In this document: piece after piece, positions 8,363-16,909 of the stretch | Numbering within the stretch: position 1 is the first letter of the stretch | Layout of the letters: the number at the start of each line of letters is the position of its first letter | Origin: Cyclobacteriaceae bacterium | GTDB lineage: Bacteria; Bacteroidota; Bacteroidia; Cytophagales; Cyclobacteriaceae | Direction: 5' to 3' | NCBI GenBank assembly: GCA_028281285.1 | Contig: JANQKF010000037.1 | Location: 1-64,000, forward strand | DNA length: 64,000 bases | Position numbers and translations under genes: made by a program | Notes under the pieces: model-generated | Told to the model about the DNA's origin: nothing | Databases searched by the model: none | Seen by the model: only the letters and a program-made list of their open reading frames with translations

Positions 8363-9642
8363 TGGACTATTACCATCTTGGGATTATCCTCGTCAGTCTG
8401 ATTTTTTCTGCGTTTTTCTCGGGTACCGAAATTGCTTTTGTGAGTGCCAGCAAACTGCAAATAGAGTTGGAAAGTAATCAAGGGAAACTTGGAGGTCGAA
8501 TCTTGTCCTACTTTGTCCAAAGGCCATCTCAATTCATCAATACCGCCTTAGTAGGCAATACTGTTGCACTGGTTATCTATGGTTACTTTTTGGCGCTTGT
8601 GCTCAAACCGATTATCGTTGATATTCTTCCGGAGTCATTCAATGGAGAGGCTGTCATTCAACTTATACAGACTATTGTGGCCACTTTGATTGTGCTCTTT
8701 ACCGCAGAATTTACTCCCAAGAGCATTTTCTTATTGAATCCCAATCGTTCGCTCAACCTATTCTCCATTCCCATCCTCATCATTTACAGGCCGATGATTT
8801 TGGTGGTTTGGATCATCGAGAAGATGTCCAAGTTCATCATCATCTATGTGATGCGACAAGAATTTTCTGAAGATAGACCCGTTTTTGGCCTCACAGACCT
8901 CCGAAACTACATCCAGCGTAATACGCGACAAGACGCAAATGAAGCCAAGGTCGATTTAGACACAAAAATCTTCAATAATGCTCTTGAGTTTAAAACTGTG
9001 AAGGTAAGGGAATGTATGATCCCAAGAACTGAGATTTCAGCAGTGGATATTGAGGACAATATCGAGGAGTTAAAGCAGGAGTTTGTAGAAAGTGGCCATT
9101 CCAAGGTGCTGGTGTACAAGAATAGTATTGATGAAGTCATTGGGTATTGTCATGCACTGGAATTGTTCAAAAAGCCAAACGACATATCAAGCATTTTGAC
9201 CCCTATAATCATCGTACCCGAGACCATGTTGGCCAATGAGTTAATGATTCAGTTCATTCAGGAACATAAAAGCTTGGCGCTTGTAGTCGATGAGTTTGGT
9301 GGTACTTCGGGTATTGTGAGTATCGAAGATGTGATTGAAGAAATTTTTGGAGAGATCAAAGATGAGCACGATGATGAAGATCTGGTTGAAGAGAAACTGG
9401 GCGACAACCGGTTTTTGCTTAGTGCCAGGCATGAGATTGACTACCTTAATGATGAATATGGTTGGAATATTCCGGAAGGTGAGTACGATACGCTGGGAGG
9501 CTATATACTGTCTGAAACAGAGAATATTCCAAGTATTAACGACATTATAAAGGTCTACCCATTTGAGATTAAGATCGTGTCAATGGAAGATGCTCGAATC
9601 GATAATGTGTTACTTTCCGTAAAAACTCTAAAAGACGATTGA
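8362..9642 (+). CDS. Hemolysin-family CNNM/CorC transporter with CBS and CorC_HlyC domains
   Basis: This encodes 426 residues. The N-terminal DUF21/CNNM membrane domain (about 1-185) starts with SLIFSAFFSGTEIAFVSAS, the characteristic first helix. A CBS pair (about 195-325) contains MIPRTEISAVDI and VVDEFGGTSGIVSIEDVIEEIFGEI. A C-terminal CorC_HlyC domain covers about 340-420. Members are membrane proteins linked to magnesium, cobalt or sodium transport. The hemolysin name is historical. The ATG overlaps the preceding stop by one base. Confidence 0.93.
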   Translation: MDYYHLGIILVSLIFSAFFSGTEIAFVSASKLQIELESNQGKLGGRILSYFVQRPSQFINTALVGNTVALVIYGYFLALVLKPIIVDILPESFNGEAVIQLIQTIVATLIVLFTAEFTPKSIFLLNPNRSLNLFSIPILIIYRPMILVVWIIEKMSKFIIIYVMRQEFSEDRPVFGLTDLRNYIQRNTRQDANEAKVDLDTKIFNNALEFKTVKVRECMIPRTEISAVDIEDNIEELKQEFVESGHSKVLVYKNSIDEVIGYCHALELFKKPNDISSILTPIIIVPETMLANELMIQFIQEHKSLALVVDEFGGTSGIVSIEDVIEEIFGEIKDEHDDEDLVEEKLGDNRFLLSARHEIDYLNDEYGWNIPEGEYDTLGGYILSETENIPSINDIIKVYPFEIKIVSMEDARIDNVLLSVKTLKDD

Positions 9643-9670
9643 GATAAGGTCGTTTTCTTCCTGTAATTGT

Positions 9671-9707
9671 TTTGATTTTAGGCGCTTATGTGGTTATTTT
9701 TGCGCCT
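9671..9707 (+). promoter_or_regulatory. Promoter of the PpiD-like gene, with an inverted repeat around the -7 box
   Basis: TTTG at 9671-9674, a 20-base spacer and TATTTTTG at 9695-9702 match the Bacteroidota -33/-7 consensus well. An inverted repeat AGGCGC (9680-9685) and GCGCCT (9702-9707) brackets the -7 box. This could form a hairpin or serve as a protein site. The foldase ATG is at 9724, giving a short leader. Confidence 0.6.
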
Positions 9708-9723
9708 GTTTAAATTTTGAGAG

Positions 9724-11820
9724 ATGTCGATAATTAATACGCTCCGTGAGAAAATGGCCAAAGTGCTGTTGATTTTTGTGGGTCTGGCCATAGTCGCATT
9801 CGTGCTGACGGATTCTCAACAGATGTTGATGGGAAGTCAAAGCAGAGATGTCGGTACGATCGCAGGCGAATCGATAAGCCAGGAGCAATTCATTAACTAT
9901 GTAGAGAGCATAAAAAACAACTACATTCAAAATGGTCTCACTGTGAATGAGACTATGATGCAAAACATTCGAAACCAGGCTTGGGATCAGATGATTTATG
10001 ATATCGTTTATGCCGATCTCTTCAACGAAACAGGTCTGTCTGTTACATCGGCCGAAAGAGTCGACATGGTGCAAGGAGCAAATATTGCGCCTGTGATTCT
10101 TCAAAATTTTGGAGATCCGGCAACAGGAACAATCGATAGAGAGTCTCTTAACAACTACTTGGCGAGTCTCAATTTAAATCCACAGGCCAGGATAAATTGG
10201 GAGATTCTGGAAAGTCAAATTGCCGCAGATCGGATTAGAACAAAATATGATAACCTGATTGCGAAAACGAACTACGCTACGCTTCCAGAGGCACAAAGAG
10301 AATATAACAGTCAGCTTGACGGAATCGATGTGGACTATGTTTACTTCCCTTATTCATCAGTTCCTGATTCCACCATTTCAGTTACTGACGCTGACCTTAG
10401 AGCATATCTTTCAGAACATAGTGAAGAATACCAGGTTCCTGAGAGCAGATCACTCGAGTATGTGATTTTCCCTATCATTCCTTCGGCAGCCGATTCTGCC
10501 AGCTATTGGGACGAGATGGAGAGATACAGGCAGCAGTTGCTAGCTACAGAAGATGACAGCACTTACGCCATTGTCACAACCGAACAAGGGATTGGATTTT
10601 CTACTTACACCCCTAGAACTCTTCCTGGAGACCTGCCGGATAATATTGGAGGCATGAAGGAGGGGGACATAATAGGCCCTAAGCTTACCGATGGTGTTTT
10701 CTCTATGTACAAGCTTTCTGCAATAGAGAAGGCCGAAACGAAATTTGTAAAAGCAAGCCATATCCTTATCAATACTGAAGGCATGAGTGATGTGGATAAA
10801 CGAGCCGCTCGAAATAGAGTCAATGGCCTGTTAAGACAGTTAAGAAATGGTGCCGACTTTGCACAATTGGCAAGAGAAAACAGTGATGATTCTTCTGCTC
10901 CTCTAGGTGGAGATTTGGGTTGGTACGAAGAGAATACCGGATGGGATCCGGAATTTGAGAAAGCAGCTTTCTCTAGAAGGACCAAAGGTCTTGTCAATCG
11001 AGTGGTAGAAAGTCAGTTTGGATATCATTTGATAAAAGTAGATGAAGTACCTACCGCGAACCGATACAAAATTGCCAGTATTCAAATAGAAATGGCTCCT
11101 TCCATAGACACTCGCAACGAGGTTTATATGGAGATGGCTGAGTTTGCTGCTGATGCAACATCTTACGATCGTTATACAGAATTGACTAACGAAAAAGGGT
11201 ATTCAGTTTTCAGTGGTTCGAATATTGAGTCGAATTCCTCGAGTATTGGTAGCCTGAGAAATGCAAGATCAATAGTGATTTGGCTGTTCAATGAAGCCGA
11301 GCGTGGAGATGTAAAAGATTTCGAACTAGATGATCAATATGTTGTGGCTGTTCATACCAATAGGGTCAGCGAAGGTACTGCCGACCTTGAATCTGTTCGA
11401 TTAGAGATTGAAGGAAAAGTTAGAAATGAGAAGAAACTGGAGGCTCTTAAAACAAGAGTAGGTGCTTTAAGTGGTTCTCTGGCTGAAATGGCAACGGCAT
11501 ATGGACCACAGGCACGTTTTTATTCTTCAAATGCGCTTCGATTGAATAGTAACTCTCTTCCTAATGTGGGTAACGCGCCTGAGGCCATAGGAGCAGCTTA
11601 TGGATTGATTAATGTTGGTGATAGAACAAGCGTTGTCGGTGTTGACCTTGGTGTTGTGTTACTAGAACTTAAAGGAAAGACATCTGCAGCGGAGATTGCG
11701 GATTACACCGCATATGAAAACCAGATTGTTCAACGTTTAGCTGCCCAAGCAAGATTTACCTTGGCTCAGTCGATTAAGGACAGGGCCAACGTGACGGACG
11801 AACGATACAAATACTACTAA
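9724..11820 (+). CDS. PpiD/SurA-like periplasmic peptidyl-prolyl isomerase
   Basis: This encodes 698 residues. One N-terminal transmembrane helix at about 12-29 anchors a large periplasmic part. A SurA_N-like chaperone region covers about 35-330 and a parvulin domain lies at about 340-445, with FVKASHILI at its start, GADFAQLARENSDDSSAPLGGDLGW inside, and SQFGYHLIKVDE at its end. A second helical and beta C-terminal region follows. Such proteins help outer-membrane proteins fold. The size and architecture fit PpiD. It has its own promoter and a strong terminator, so it can be expressed apart from the upstream cluster. Confidence 0.9.
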   Translation: MSIINTLREKMAKVLLIFVGLAIVAFVLTDSQQMLMGSQSRDVGTIAGESISQEQFINYVESIKNNYIQNGLTVNETMMQNIRNQAWDQMIYDIVYADLFNETGLSVTSAERVDMVQGANIAPVILQNFGDPATGTIDRESLNNYLASLNLNPQARINWEILESQIAADRIRTKYDNLIAKTNYATLPEAQREYNSQLDGIDVDYVYFPYSSVPDSTISVTDADLRAYLSEHSEEYQVPESRSLEYVIFPIIPSAADSASYWDEMERYRQQLLATEDDSTYAIVTTEQGIGFSTYTPRTLPGDLPDNIGGMKEGDIIGPKLTDGVFSMYKLSAIEKAETKFVKASHILINTEGMSDVDKRAARNRVNGLLRQLRNGADFAQLARENSDDSSAPLGGDLGWYEENTGWDPEFEKAAFSRRTKGLVNRVVESQFGYHLIKVDEVPTANRYKIASIQIEMAPSIDTRNEVYMEMAEFAADATSYDRYTELTNEKGYSVFSGSNIESNSSSIGSLRNARSIVIWLFNEAERGDVKDFELDDQYVVAVHTNRVSEGTADLESVRLEIEGKVRNEKKLEALKTRVGALSGSLAEMATAYGPQARFYSSNALRLNSNSLPNVGNAPEAIGAAYGLINVGDRTSVVGVDLGVVLLELKGKTSAAEIADYTAYENQIVQRLAAQARFTLAQSIKDRANVTDERYKYY

Positions 11821-11828
11821 GGAAACTG

Positions 11829-11853
11829 AATCGGCCCTTGGGCCGATTTTTTT
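11829..11853 (+). terminator. Rho-independent terminator after the PpiD-like gene
   Basis: AATCGGCCC (11829-11837) and GGGCCGATT (11840-11848) form a perfect nine-pair stem with a TT centre, so the real loop opens the inner pairs. A run of T follows to 11853. It is the clearest terminator in the window. Confidence 0.92.
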
Positions 11854-11875
11854 GTCATTAATCGTAGATTAAGTC

Positions 11876-12136
11876 ATGGACAAAACCACTCAAGAATTTC
11901 AGGAAAAGCTGGAAGAAGCCCACTCGTTTCCTTCACTCTATATGTTCAAATTCATTGTGATTGAACAGAGAAAAGAGGAAGTTAAAGCGCTTTTCACAGG
12001 ACATGAACTTCAATTTAAGCCTTCAAGCAAAGGGAAATACGTTAGTGTTACCGCGCGCGTGATGATGGGCTCCAGTCAATCAGTTATTGACATTTACAAA
12101 AAGGCGAATGAAATTGAGGGGATAATCGCGCTTTGA
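11876..12136 (+). CDS. DUF493 (YbeD-like) protein
   Basis: This encodes 86 residues. Short DUF493 proteins have a ferredoxin-like regulatory fold. The visible pattern is FPSLYMFKFIVIEQ near 19-32, a central KPSSKGKYVSVTARVMMGSS, and [17 protein letters not shown] at the end, all as expected for the family. The E. coli homologue YbeD is of uncertain, possibly regulatory, role. The last four bases overlap the following methyltransferase gene. Confidence 0.88.
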   Translation: MDKTTQEFQEKLEEAHSFPSLYMFKFIVIEQRKEEVKALFTGHELQFKPSSKGKYVSVTARVMMGSSQSVIDIYKKANEIEGIIAL

Positions 12137-12816
12137 TGTTACGCCTGTCACTTCTTGTTATTTTAATCTTTTCGATGTCTTGTTCCTCTGTCAAAGAGAA
12201 AGAAGTTGCGAAAGGTGAAACTGTTGATGATCAAAGAAGCAGCCTGACGACTACTCCAGATTCATTACCTGTGGCAGAGGAGGACCGTGGTAGAACAGAA
12301 TGGCAAAATCCTCAATTGGTGCTGAGTACACTAGGGGATCTCTCAGGGAAAATCGTTGCTGATATTGGTGCAGGTTCTGGTTATTTTGCTCTAAAAATGG
12401 CTCAGACGGCCGAAAAGGTGATTGCTCTTGATATTGATCCAAAAGCCCTCGAATATATTGATGAGCAAATTGAGATTGTAGGGGATTGGGCACAAAAAAT
12501 CGAAACGAGATTGACCCCATCAGAAACACCCAACCTTGAGCAAGAAGAGGTCGATGCTGTTTTAATTGTTAATACTTATTTTTATCTGCCGGATAGATCC
12601 GAGTACCTCAACTCAATCTTAGGGAGTTTGAAGGAAAATGGTAAGCTCGTTGTTGTCGATTATAAAATAGGGAATACACCAGTAGGGCCCTCAGATGATT
12701 TCAAAGTAAAACCCGAGGAGATTGAATCGGAAATCAGGGCCGCGGGATTCAAAAGTGTCTCATTAGACCTTCAGAGTCTAGAATATCAATACGTAATTTC
12801 AGCTGAAAAACACTAA
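12133..12816 (+). CDS. Lipoprotein with a class I SAM-methyltransferase fold
   Basis: This encodes 227 residues. A signal with Cys near residue 17 (MSCSS) predicts lipidation outside the cytoplasm. The rest is a Rossmann methyltransferase: motif [17 protein letters not shown], then [11 protein letters not shown], a post-motif region [16 protein letters not shown] and [12 protein letters not shown] secreted methyltransferase is odd because SAM is cytosolic. Either the signal is not used, or the fold does another job. Homologous lipoproteins are, as far as I recall, common in Bacteroidota. The gene overlaps DUF493 by four bases and lies five bases before phhB. Confidence 0.8.
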   Translation: MMLRLSLLVILIFSMSCSSVKEKEVAKGETVDDQRSSLTTTPDSLPVAEEDRGRTEWQNPQLVLSTLGDLSGKIVADIGAGSGYFALKMAQTAEKVIALDIDPKALEYIDEQIEIVGDWAQKIETRLTPSETPNLEQEEVDAVLIVNTYFYLPDRSEYLNSILGSLKENGKLVVVDYKIGNTPVGPSDDFKVKPEEIESEIRAAGFKSVSLDLQSLEYQYVISAEKH

Positions 12817-12821
12817 GTATT

Positions 12822-13058
12822 ATGTGGGAAGAAGAAGATAACAAACTCGTCAAAACTTTTGAATTCAAAGATTTCACAGAGGCGTTTGGTTTTATGACCA
12901 AGGTGGCCATAGAAGCTGAAAAAATGAACCATCATCCCTTTTGGTCCAATGTTTACAATACAGTTAAGATTGAGTTGACAACTCATGACGCGGGAAATAT
13001 TGTAACCGATAGTGACAGAAAACTTGCCCGAATTATTGACAGCGTAGCCGGGTTGTAA
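12822..13058 (+). CDS. phhB: 4a-hydroxytetrahydrobiopterin dehydratase
   Basis: This encodes 78 residues, at the short end for the family. It dehydrates the carbinolamine form of tetrahydrobiopterin to recycle the cofactor of aromatic amino-acid hydroxylases. The active-site pattern is clear: [19 protein letters not shown] with H37 and H38, then TTHD with H55, then [11 protein letters not shown]. No hydroxylase gene is in this window. The stop overlaps the rsmI ATG by one base (TAATG), so the two are translationally coupled. Confidence 0.9.
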   Translation: MWEEEDNKLVKTFEFKDFTEAFGFMTKVAIEAEKMNHHPFWSNVYNTVKIELTTHDAGNIVTDSDRKLARIIDSVAGL

Positions 13059-13738
13059 TGTCTCAGGAAGATATTTCTCTGTTTCTTGTACCCACTCCCA
13101 TTGGCAATATGGATGACATCACGTTGAGAGCGATCAAAGTGCTCAAAAGTGCTGATATTATTCTAGCTGAAGATACCCGCACTTCAGGAAAACTTCTTAA
13201 ACATCACGCTATCAATAAACCTTTACAGAGCTACCATATTTTCAATGAACATAAAGCAGTTGAAAAGCTCGTAGAAAGAATGAAAGGGGGTGAACAAATG
13301 GCTTTGATTTCCGATGCCGGAACTCCTGGTATTTCCGATCCCGGGTTTTTACTGGTGAGGGAAGTGCTCGCCAATGATTTGGAAGTTAACTGTCTCCCAG
13401 GAGCTACGGCCTTTGTTCCAGCCTTGGTTAATTCAGGTCTGCCCACGGATAAATTTGTGTTTGAAGGATTTCTTCCGCATAAGAAAGGAAGACAAACAAG
13501 GCTCAAGAATTTGGCTGAAGAAGAGCGGACAATTATTCTTTATGAATCCCCACATCGACTGGTGAAATGCCTAGAGCAACTTAAGGAGCATTTAGGTGAC
13601 CGGCAGGCTTCCGTATCCAGGGAGCTGACTAAAATGTTTGAGGAAACAGTGAGAGGGACACTTTCAGAATTGATTGCTCACTTTAATGAAAAAGGAGTCA
13701 AAGGCGAGTTTGTTCTGGTCATTGCCGGTAAACCCTAG
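13058..13738 (+). CDS. rsmI: 16S rRNA (cytidine(1402)-2'-O)-methyltransferase
   Basis: This encodes 226 residues of the tetrapyrrole-methylase-like fold. LVPTPIGNMDDITLRA at about 7-22, AEDTRTSGKLL at 37-47, SDAGTPGISDPG at 87-98 and LPGATAFVPALVNSGLP at 110-126 are RsmI signatures. With RsmH it methylates C1402 in the ribosomal decoding centre. The length is slightly short of the usual 230-290 residues. It overlaps the convergent aminotransferase gene by four bases. Confidence 0.95.
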   Translation: MSQEDISLFLVPTPIGNMDDITLRAIKVLKSADIILAEDTRTSGKLLKHHAINKPLQSYHIFNEHKAVEKLVERMKGGEQMALISDAGTPGISDPGFLLVREVLANDLEVNCLPGATAFVPALVNSGLPTDKFVFEGFLPHKKGRQTRLKNLAEEERTIILYESPHRLVKCLEQLKEHLGDRQASVSRELTKMFEETVRGTLSELIAHFNEKGVKGEFVLVIAGKP

Positions 13739-15003
13739 ATTTTATGGAGGGCATTGACAAGATAATCGACATCCGATTTTGTAGTAAAAACTGATAGGGA
13801 TATACGCAACCCATTTATTCTATAACCCGACATTGGTCTGCAGTCAATCTTGAATTTATCGAAGAGTTCGTTTTTCACTTCTCCCACTTTTCTTCCAACG
13901 ACTTCCACATTTTGAATGGCGCACGATAATTCTTTGGCAGCAGGTGTTTTGAACTTGAACTTTTTATTACTCTCAAGGGCACTCCTGAAGTAGTGTTTCA
14001 AATCACGCATTCTCGCTTCTCGCTTCTCGGCACCGATCAGGTTGTAATAGTCAACTGCAGTACCTAACCCCAACAGCTCCGGATAATTACGAGTGTTATA
14101 ATTCTCCAGTCTCCTGATCGATTCGTCTGTGTAATGTGCTCGTGAGACAATCAAAGGCTTCAGGTATTTTTGTGACTCTTGTTTAGCATAAAAAATGCCC
14201 ATGCCCTTTGGTGCAAAGAGAAACTTATGGGCACTTGCAGCATAGAAATCACATTCCAAATCATGAAGGTCAATCTTGAAAGTACCTGCCGTTTGCGCGG
14301 CATCCACGCCAACCAGAATACCACGTTCATGAGCCATTTGGCTAATCTCTTTGACAGGAAGAATCATACCATTGGTGTTGGTGCCATGAACCATTGAAAT
14401 AACCTTGGTCCTTGGGGTGATTGCCTTTCGATAGACCTCAACAATTTCCTCTTTGGATTCGGGAAGAATGGGTAGAACGGGCCGTACGAGTTTGATGCCC
14501 TTCTTTTCTTGCCAATGCTGCCATGGAACCGTTCCACTAGGGTGCTCATGATTTCCTAGAATGACCTCGTCACCGGGATTCAAGTCCATCGAAAAGGCCA
14601 TGATGTTCATACCCTCAGTCGTATTATGAATAAGGGCAATTTCTTCTTTGTCACATGAGAACATGTTAGCAACCTTAGTCCTCACTTCCTCTTTTTCTTT
14701 TTGCCACCCACCCCACATGTATTTTGAGGGAAAACCATCAAGTAGGGCTCTAAATTGATTCGTAGAATCAACCACCAACTTAGGACATGGGCCAAGTGAG
14801 GCATTGTTGAAATAGTAAAGGCCTTTCTCAAAATCGAATTGATTTTTGACCAATTGCCAATAGCTTTCATCATTTGCATTTTCGGTCAGAATTGCGGCAG
14901 TATGCGTGGCCTTGTCTAAAAGTTGCTCGCGAATTCCACTACCTAATAGTGCAGTGGCGGCTAAACTTGAGAAGGAATATTTCAGTACACTTCGTCTATC
15001 CAT
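13735..15003 (-). CDS. Exported class V (PLP) aminotransferase
   Basis: This encodes 422 residues. The N-terminus DRRSVLKYSFSSLAATALL resembles a twin-arginine (Tat) signal, the route for folded cofactor enzymes. The mature part is a class V aminotransferase, with FNNASLGPCPK near 65, NHEHPSGTVPWQ near 145, VDAAQTAGTF near 230 and the PLP Lys in ASAHKFLFAPKG near 255. Relatives include isopenicillin-N epimerase-like and cysteine desulfurase-like enzymes, but the reaction is unknown. It starts one base after the upstream lipoprotein stop, which suggests a two-gene operon of exported proteins. Confidence 0.85.
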   Translation of the reverse strand: MDRRSVLKYSFSSLAATALLGSGIREQLLDKATHTAAILTENANDESYWQLVKNQFDFEKGLYYFNNASLGPCPKLVVDSTNQFRALLDGFPSKYMWGGWQKEKEEVRTKVANMFSCDKEEIALIHNTTEGMNIMAFSMDLNPGDEVILGNHEHPSGTVPWQHWQEKKGIKLVRPVLPILPESKEEIVEVYRKAITPRTKVISMVHGTNTNGMILPVKEISQMAHERGILVGVDAAQTAGTFKIDLHDLECDFYAASAHKFLFAPKGMGIFYAKQESQKYLKPLIVSRAHYTDESIRRLENYNTRNYPELLGLGTAVDYYNLIGAEKREARMRDLKHYFRSALESNKKFKFKTPAAKELSCAIQNVEVVGRKVGEVKNELFDKFKIDCRPMSGYRINGLRISLSVFTTKSDVDYLVNALHKI

Positions 15004-15004
15004 A

Positions 15005-15772
15005 TCATTTCAAAACTTTGTCCAAAAAAGGCGCCATTTCTAATAACGCTATATCTTCCCGTTTTCTCAGTTCTCTCAGAAACCAACCCTTATGACCGGC
15101 ACCATAGGTAATAAGAAATCGCTTTCCCTCGTATCGATGTTTTTCCAGCGCTTTTTCAATATTCCAATAATGGGCGATGTTGATGTTATCCCAACCCCCA
15201 AGTAACAGTGTTTCGTTCAACAGCTTATTATACACTGAATATTGGATTTCTGCCGCCTCGTCATAGGTATCAGAATTAATGAAATAGGGATCATTCCTAT
15301 CTCCGGCCTTTTCCATTGCCTCTCTTGACCTCCTGATCGCATCTTGGTATTGAGCCCAACGATCTGCCCAGGCAGTGTCGTTCCGAATTTCAGCAAATCG
15401 CTGTCTTCTATAGTCGTTCATCGGTTTGGTCCAACCTGCAGTCGGGATTATCTCAAAGCTCATCTCTTTTGTGAGTGGAAAAATGGCATCGACATATTCC
15501 GGAAATACTCTCACGCGAGGCTCCATGATGGTATCCAGTTCATCAAACTCTTTTCGTGCAGTAGGATAGCGATCTGGAGGAATTTCGGTAAGAATATAAT
15601 CCGGATTGATTTCTCGAATCAGATTTTTGACCACTTCAATATCATAGTCGGGATTGGTCCGGTGACCACTGTGGATCATGCCCATGACAATTACCTCGTT
15701 TTTAGGACGCTCAGGTTGACACGAGAGTAGACCAAAAAAGCCAAGTAAGACCAAGAGGAGGCAATTCTTCAT
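15005..15772 (-). CDS. TraB/GumN-like (DUF5694-type) lipoprotein
   Basis: This encodes 255 residues. A lipoprotein signal ends in LLSCQ with Cys at 18. The mature sequence begins VIVMGMIHSGHRTN, followed by VVKNLIREINPDYILTEIPPDRYP, and ends in ITYGAGHKGWFLRELRKREDI. A GxxHxG-type start, a Glu-containing loop and a late GAGHKGW motif match the TraB/GumN/ChaN-like fold, which in some members binds metal and is linked to peptidase activity. Its role here is unknown. It is the first gene of the pair with the exported aminotransferase and is divergent from the phosphatase at 15866. Confidence 0.75.
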   Translation of the reverse strand: MKNCLLLVLLGFFGLLSCQPERPKNEVIVMGMIHSGHRTNPDYDIEVVKNLIREINPDYILTEIPPDRYPTARKEFDELDTIMEPRVRVFPEYVDAIFPLTKEMSFEIIPTAGWTKPMNDYRRQRFAEIRNDTAWADRWAQYQDAIRRSREAMEKAGDRNDPYFINSDTYDEAAEIQYSVYNKLLNETLLLGGWDNINIAHYWNIEKALEKHRYEGKRFLITYGAGHKGWFLRELRKREDIALLEMAPFLDKVLK

Positions 15773-15834
15773 ATGGTAAAGGTTGATTGATTCAAGTTAA
15801 TCATTTAATAAAAAGCACTGGATCAAATAAGGTC

Positions 15835-15842
15835 TATCTTTG
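15835..15842 (+). promoter_or_regulatory. Candidate -7 box (TATCTTTG) for the inositol monophosphatase gene
   Basis: TATCTTTG is an exact TAnnTTTG match 23 bases before the ATG at 15866. I see no clear TTG -33 box upstream at 18-21 bases. It lies in the 93-base divergent gap. Confidence 0.5.
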
Positions 15843-15865
15843 TGCCGTTCATGTAATTCATCGGC

Positions 15866-16651
15866 ATGCAAAAGTTACTTCAGGAGGTCATTGTTTTAGT
15901 AAAGGAAACTGGCGATTTCATCCGTCAGGAATCACAAAAATTTGATTCGGATAGAATCGAATACAAAGGGTTAAACGACTTAGTGTCCTATGTCGACAAA
16001 GAGGCCGAAAACCGCCTTGTTAAAGGATTAGAAGAACTCCTTCCGGGATCTGGATTTATAGCAGAAGAAGGCACATCAAATAAACGATCAGACATCTATA
16101 ATTGGATCATTGATCCACTTGATGGTACGACCAACTTTACTCATGGACTGCCCGTTTTTGCAATTTCAGTAGCATTGATGAAACGAAATGAGCTAAGTAT
16201 GGGAGTTGTTTATGAGGTCAATCGAGATGAGTGTTTTCATGCCATCAAAGGAAATGGGGCGTTTTTGAACCATGTGCCTATTAAAGTTTCAAATGCTAAA
16301 TCTTTAGACAAGGCTTTGTTGGCTACTGGTTTTCCTTACTACAACTTCGAACAAATGACCCAATATTTGAGGATCATCAACGACTTTATGCAGAACACCC
16401 ATGGATTAAGAAGGATGGGTAGTGCTGCAGTTGATTTAGCTTACACGGCTTGCGGTAGGTTTGAAGGATTCTTTGAATATAATCTCAATGCTTGGGACGT
16501 TGCTGCCGGGGCTTTAATTGTACAAGAAGCAGGTGGAAAGGTGATGGATTTTTCAGGTGGCCAGAATTTTCTATTTGGGAGGGAGATAGTTGCTTCCAAC
16601 GAAGTATCGTCTGAAATGCTGAGTGTGATTCAGAAGCATTGGAATAAATAA
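15866..16651 (+). CDS. suhB: Inositol monophosphatase family protein
   Basis: This encodes 261 residues. The metal site is complete: AEEGTSNKRSDIYNWIIDPLDGTTNF (described here by its Glu-Glu and DPLDGTTN elements at about 66-96) and WDVAAGALIVQEAGG near 209-223. These Mg-dependent phosphatases hydrolyse inositol-1-phosphate, and some act on other sugar phosphates or serve as SuhB in rRNA transcription. Length is normal. It has its own promoter candidate. Substrate specificity is not readable. Confidence 0.92.
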   Translation: MQKLLQEVIVLVKETGDFIRQESQKFDSDRIEYKGLNDLVSYVDKEAENRLVKGLEELLPGSGFIAEEGTSNKRSDIYNWIIDPLDGTTNFTHGLPVFAISVALMKRNELSMGVVYEVNRDECFHAIKGNGAFLNHVPIKVSNAKSLDKALLATGFPYYNFEQMTQYLRIINDFMQNTHGLRRMGSAAVDLAYTACGRFEGFFEYNLNAWDVAAGALIVQEAGGKVMDFSGGQNFLFGREIVASNEVSSEMLSVIQKHWNK

Positions 16652-16697
16652 GAATTACTACGAACTTTGAAGACTTGTTAAGCGTTAGCAAATCATT

Positions 16698-16868
16698 ATG
16701 CAGGAAGTCATTTTAGTTATACTGTTCTTGGGAGCCCTGGTTTATATGGGAAGAAATCTATGGAAGCAATATAAGGCTGAAAGTGGCTGTGCTACCAGTG
16801 GCTGTGATGCTTGTGCCCCGGAAGAGTCAAAAAAGGCTGTAAAACTGCCCGGTCATCTAAAATCCTAG
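16698..16868 (+). CDS. FeoB-associated Cys-rich membrane protein (56 residues)
   Basis: A short ORF codes for MQEVILVILFLGALVYMG, then RNLWKQYKAESG, then the Cys cluster CATSGCDACAPEE and a basic tail. One N-terminal helix at about 3-19 is followed by three Cys at 31, 36 and 39. This is the layout of the FeoB-associated Cys-rich membrane protein family (Pfam FeoB_associated), often found next to feoB. Here feoAB lie about 34 kb away at 51078-53416. It starts 46 bases after the phosphatase stop and may share its transcript. Confidence 0.75.
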   Translation: MQEVILVILFLGALVYMGRNLWKQYKAESGCATSGCDACAPEESKKAVKLPGHLKS

Positions 16869-16909
16869 CCCCTTGACTTAGAACTTGAAGCTTGTTTCTT
16901 GAGGCTTTC

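Noticed and set aside
9694-10104. 136-residue ORF on the minus strand inside the ppiD-like gene
   Set aside because: It lies wholly over the promoter and 5' end of a well-supported gene, is rich in His, Asn and Cys in a random manner and has no domain.
15344-15730. 128-residue plus-strand ORF over the TraB-like lipoprotein gene
   Set aside because: It is antisense to a coding gene with a clear lipobox and motifs. Its composition is typical of a reverse-strand shadow.
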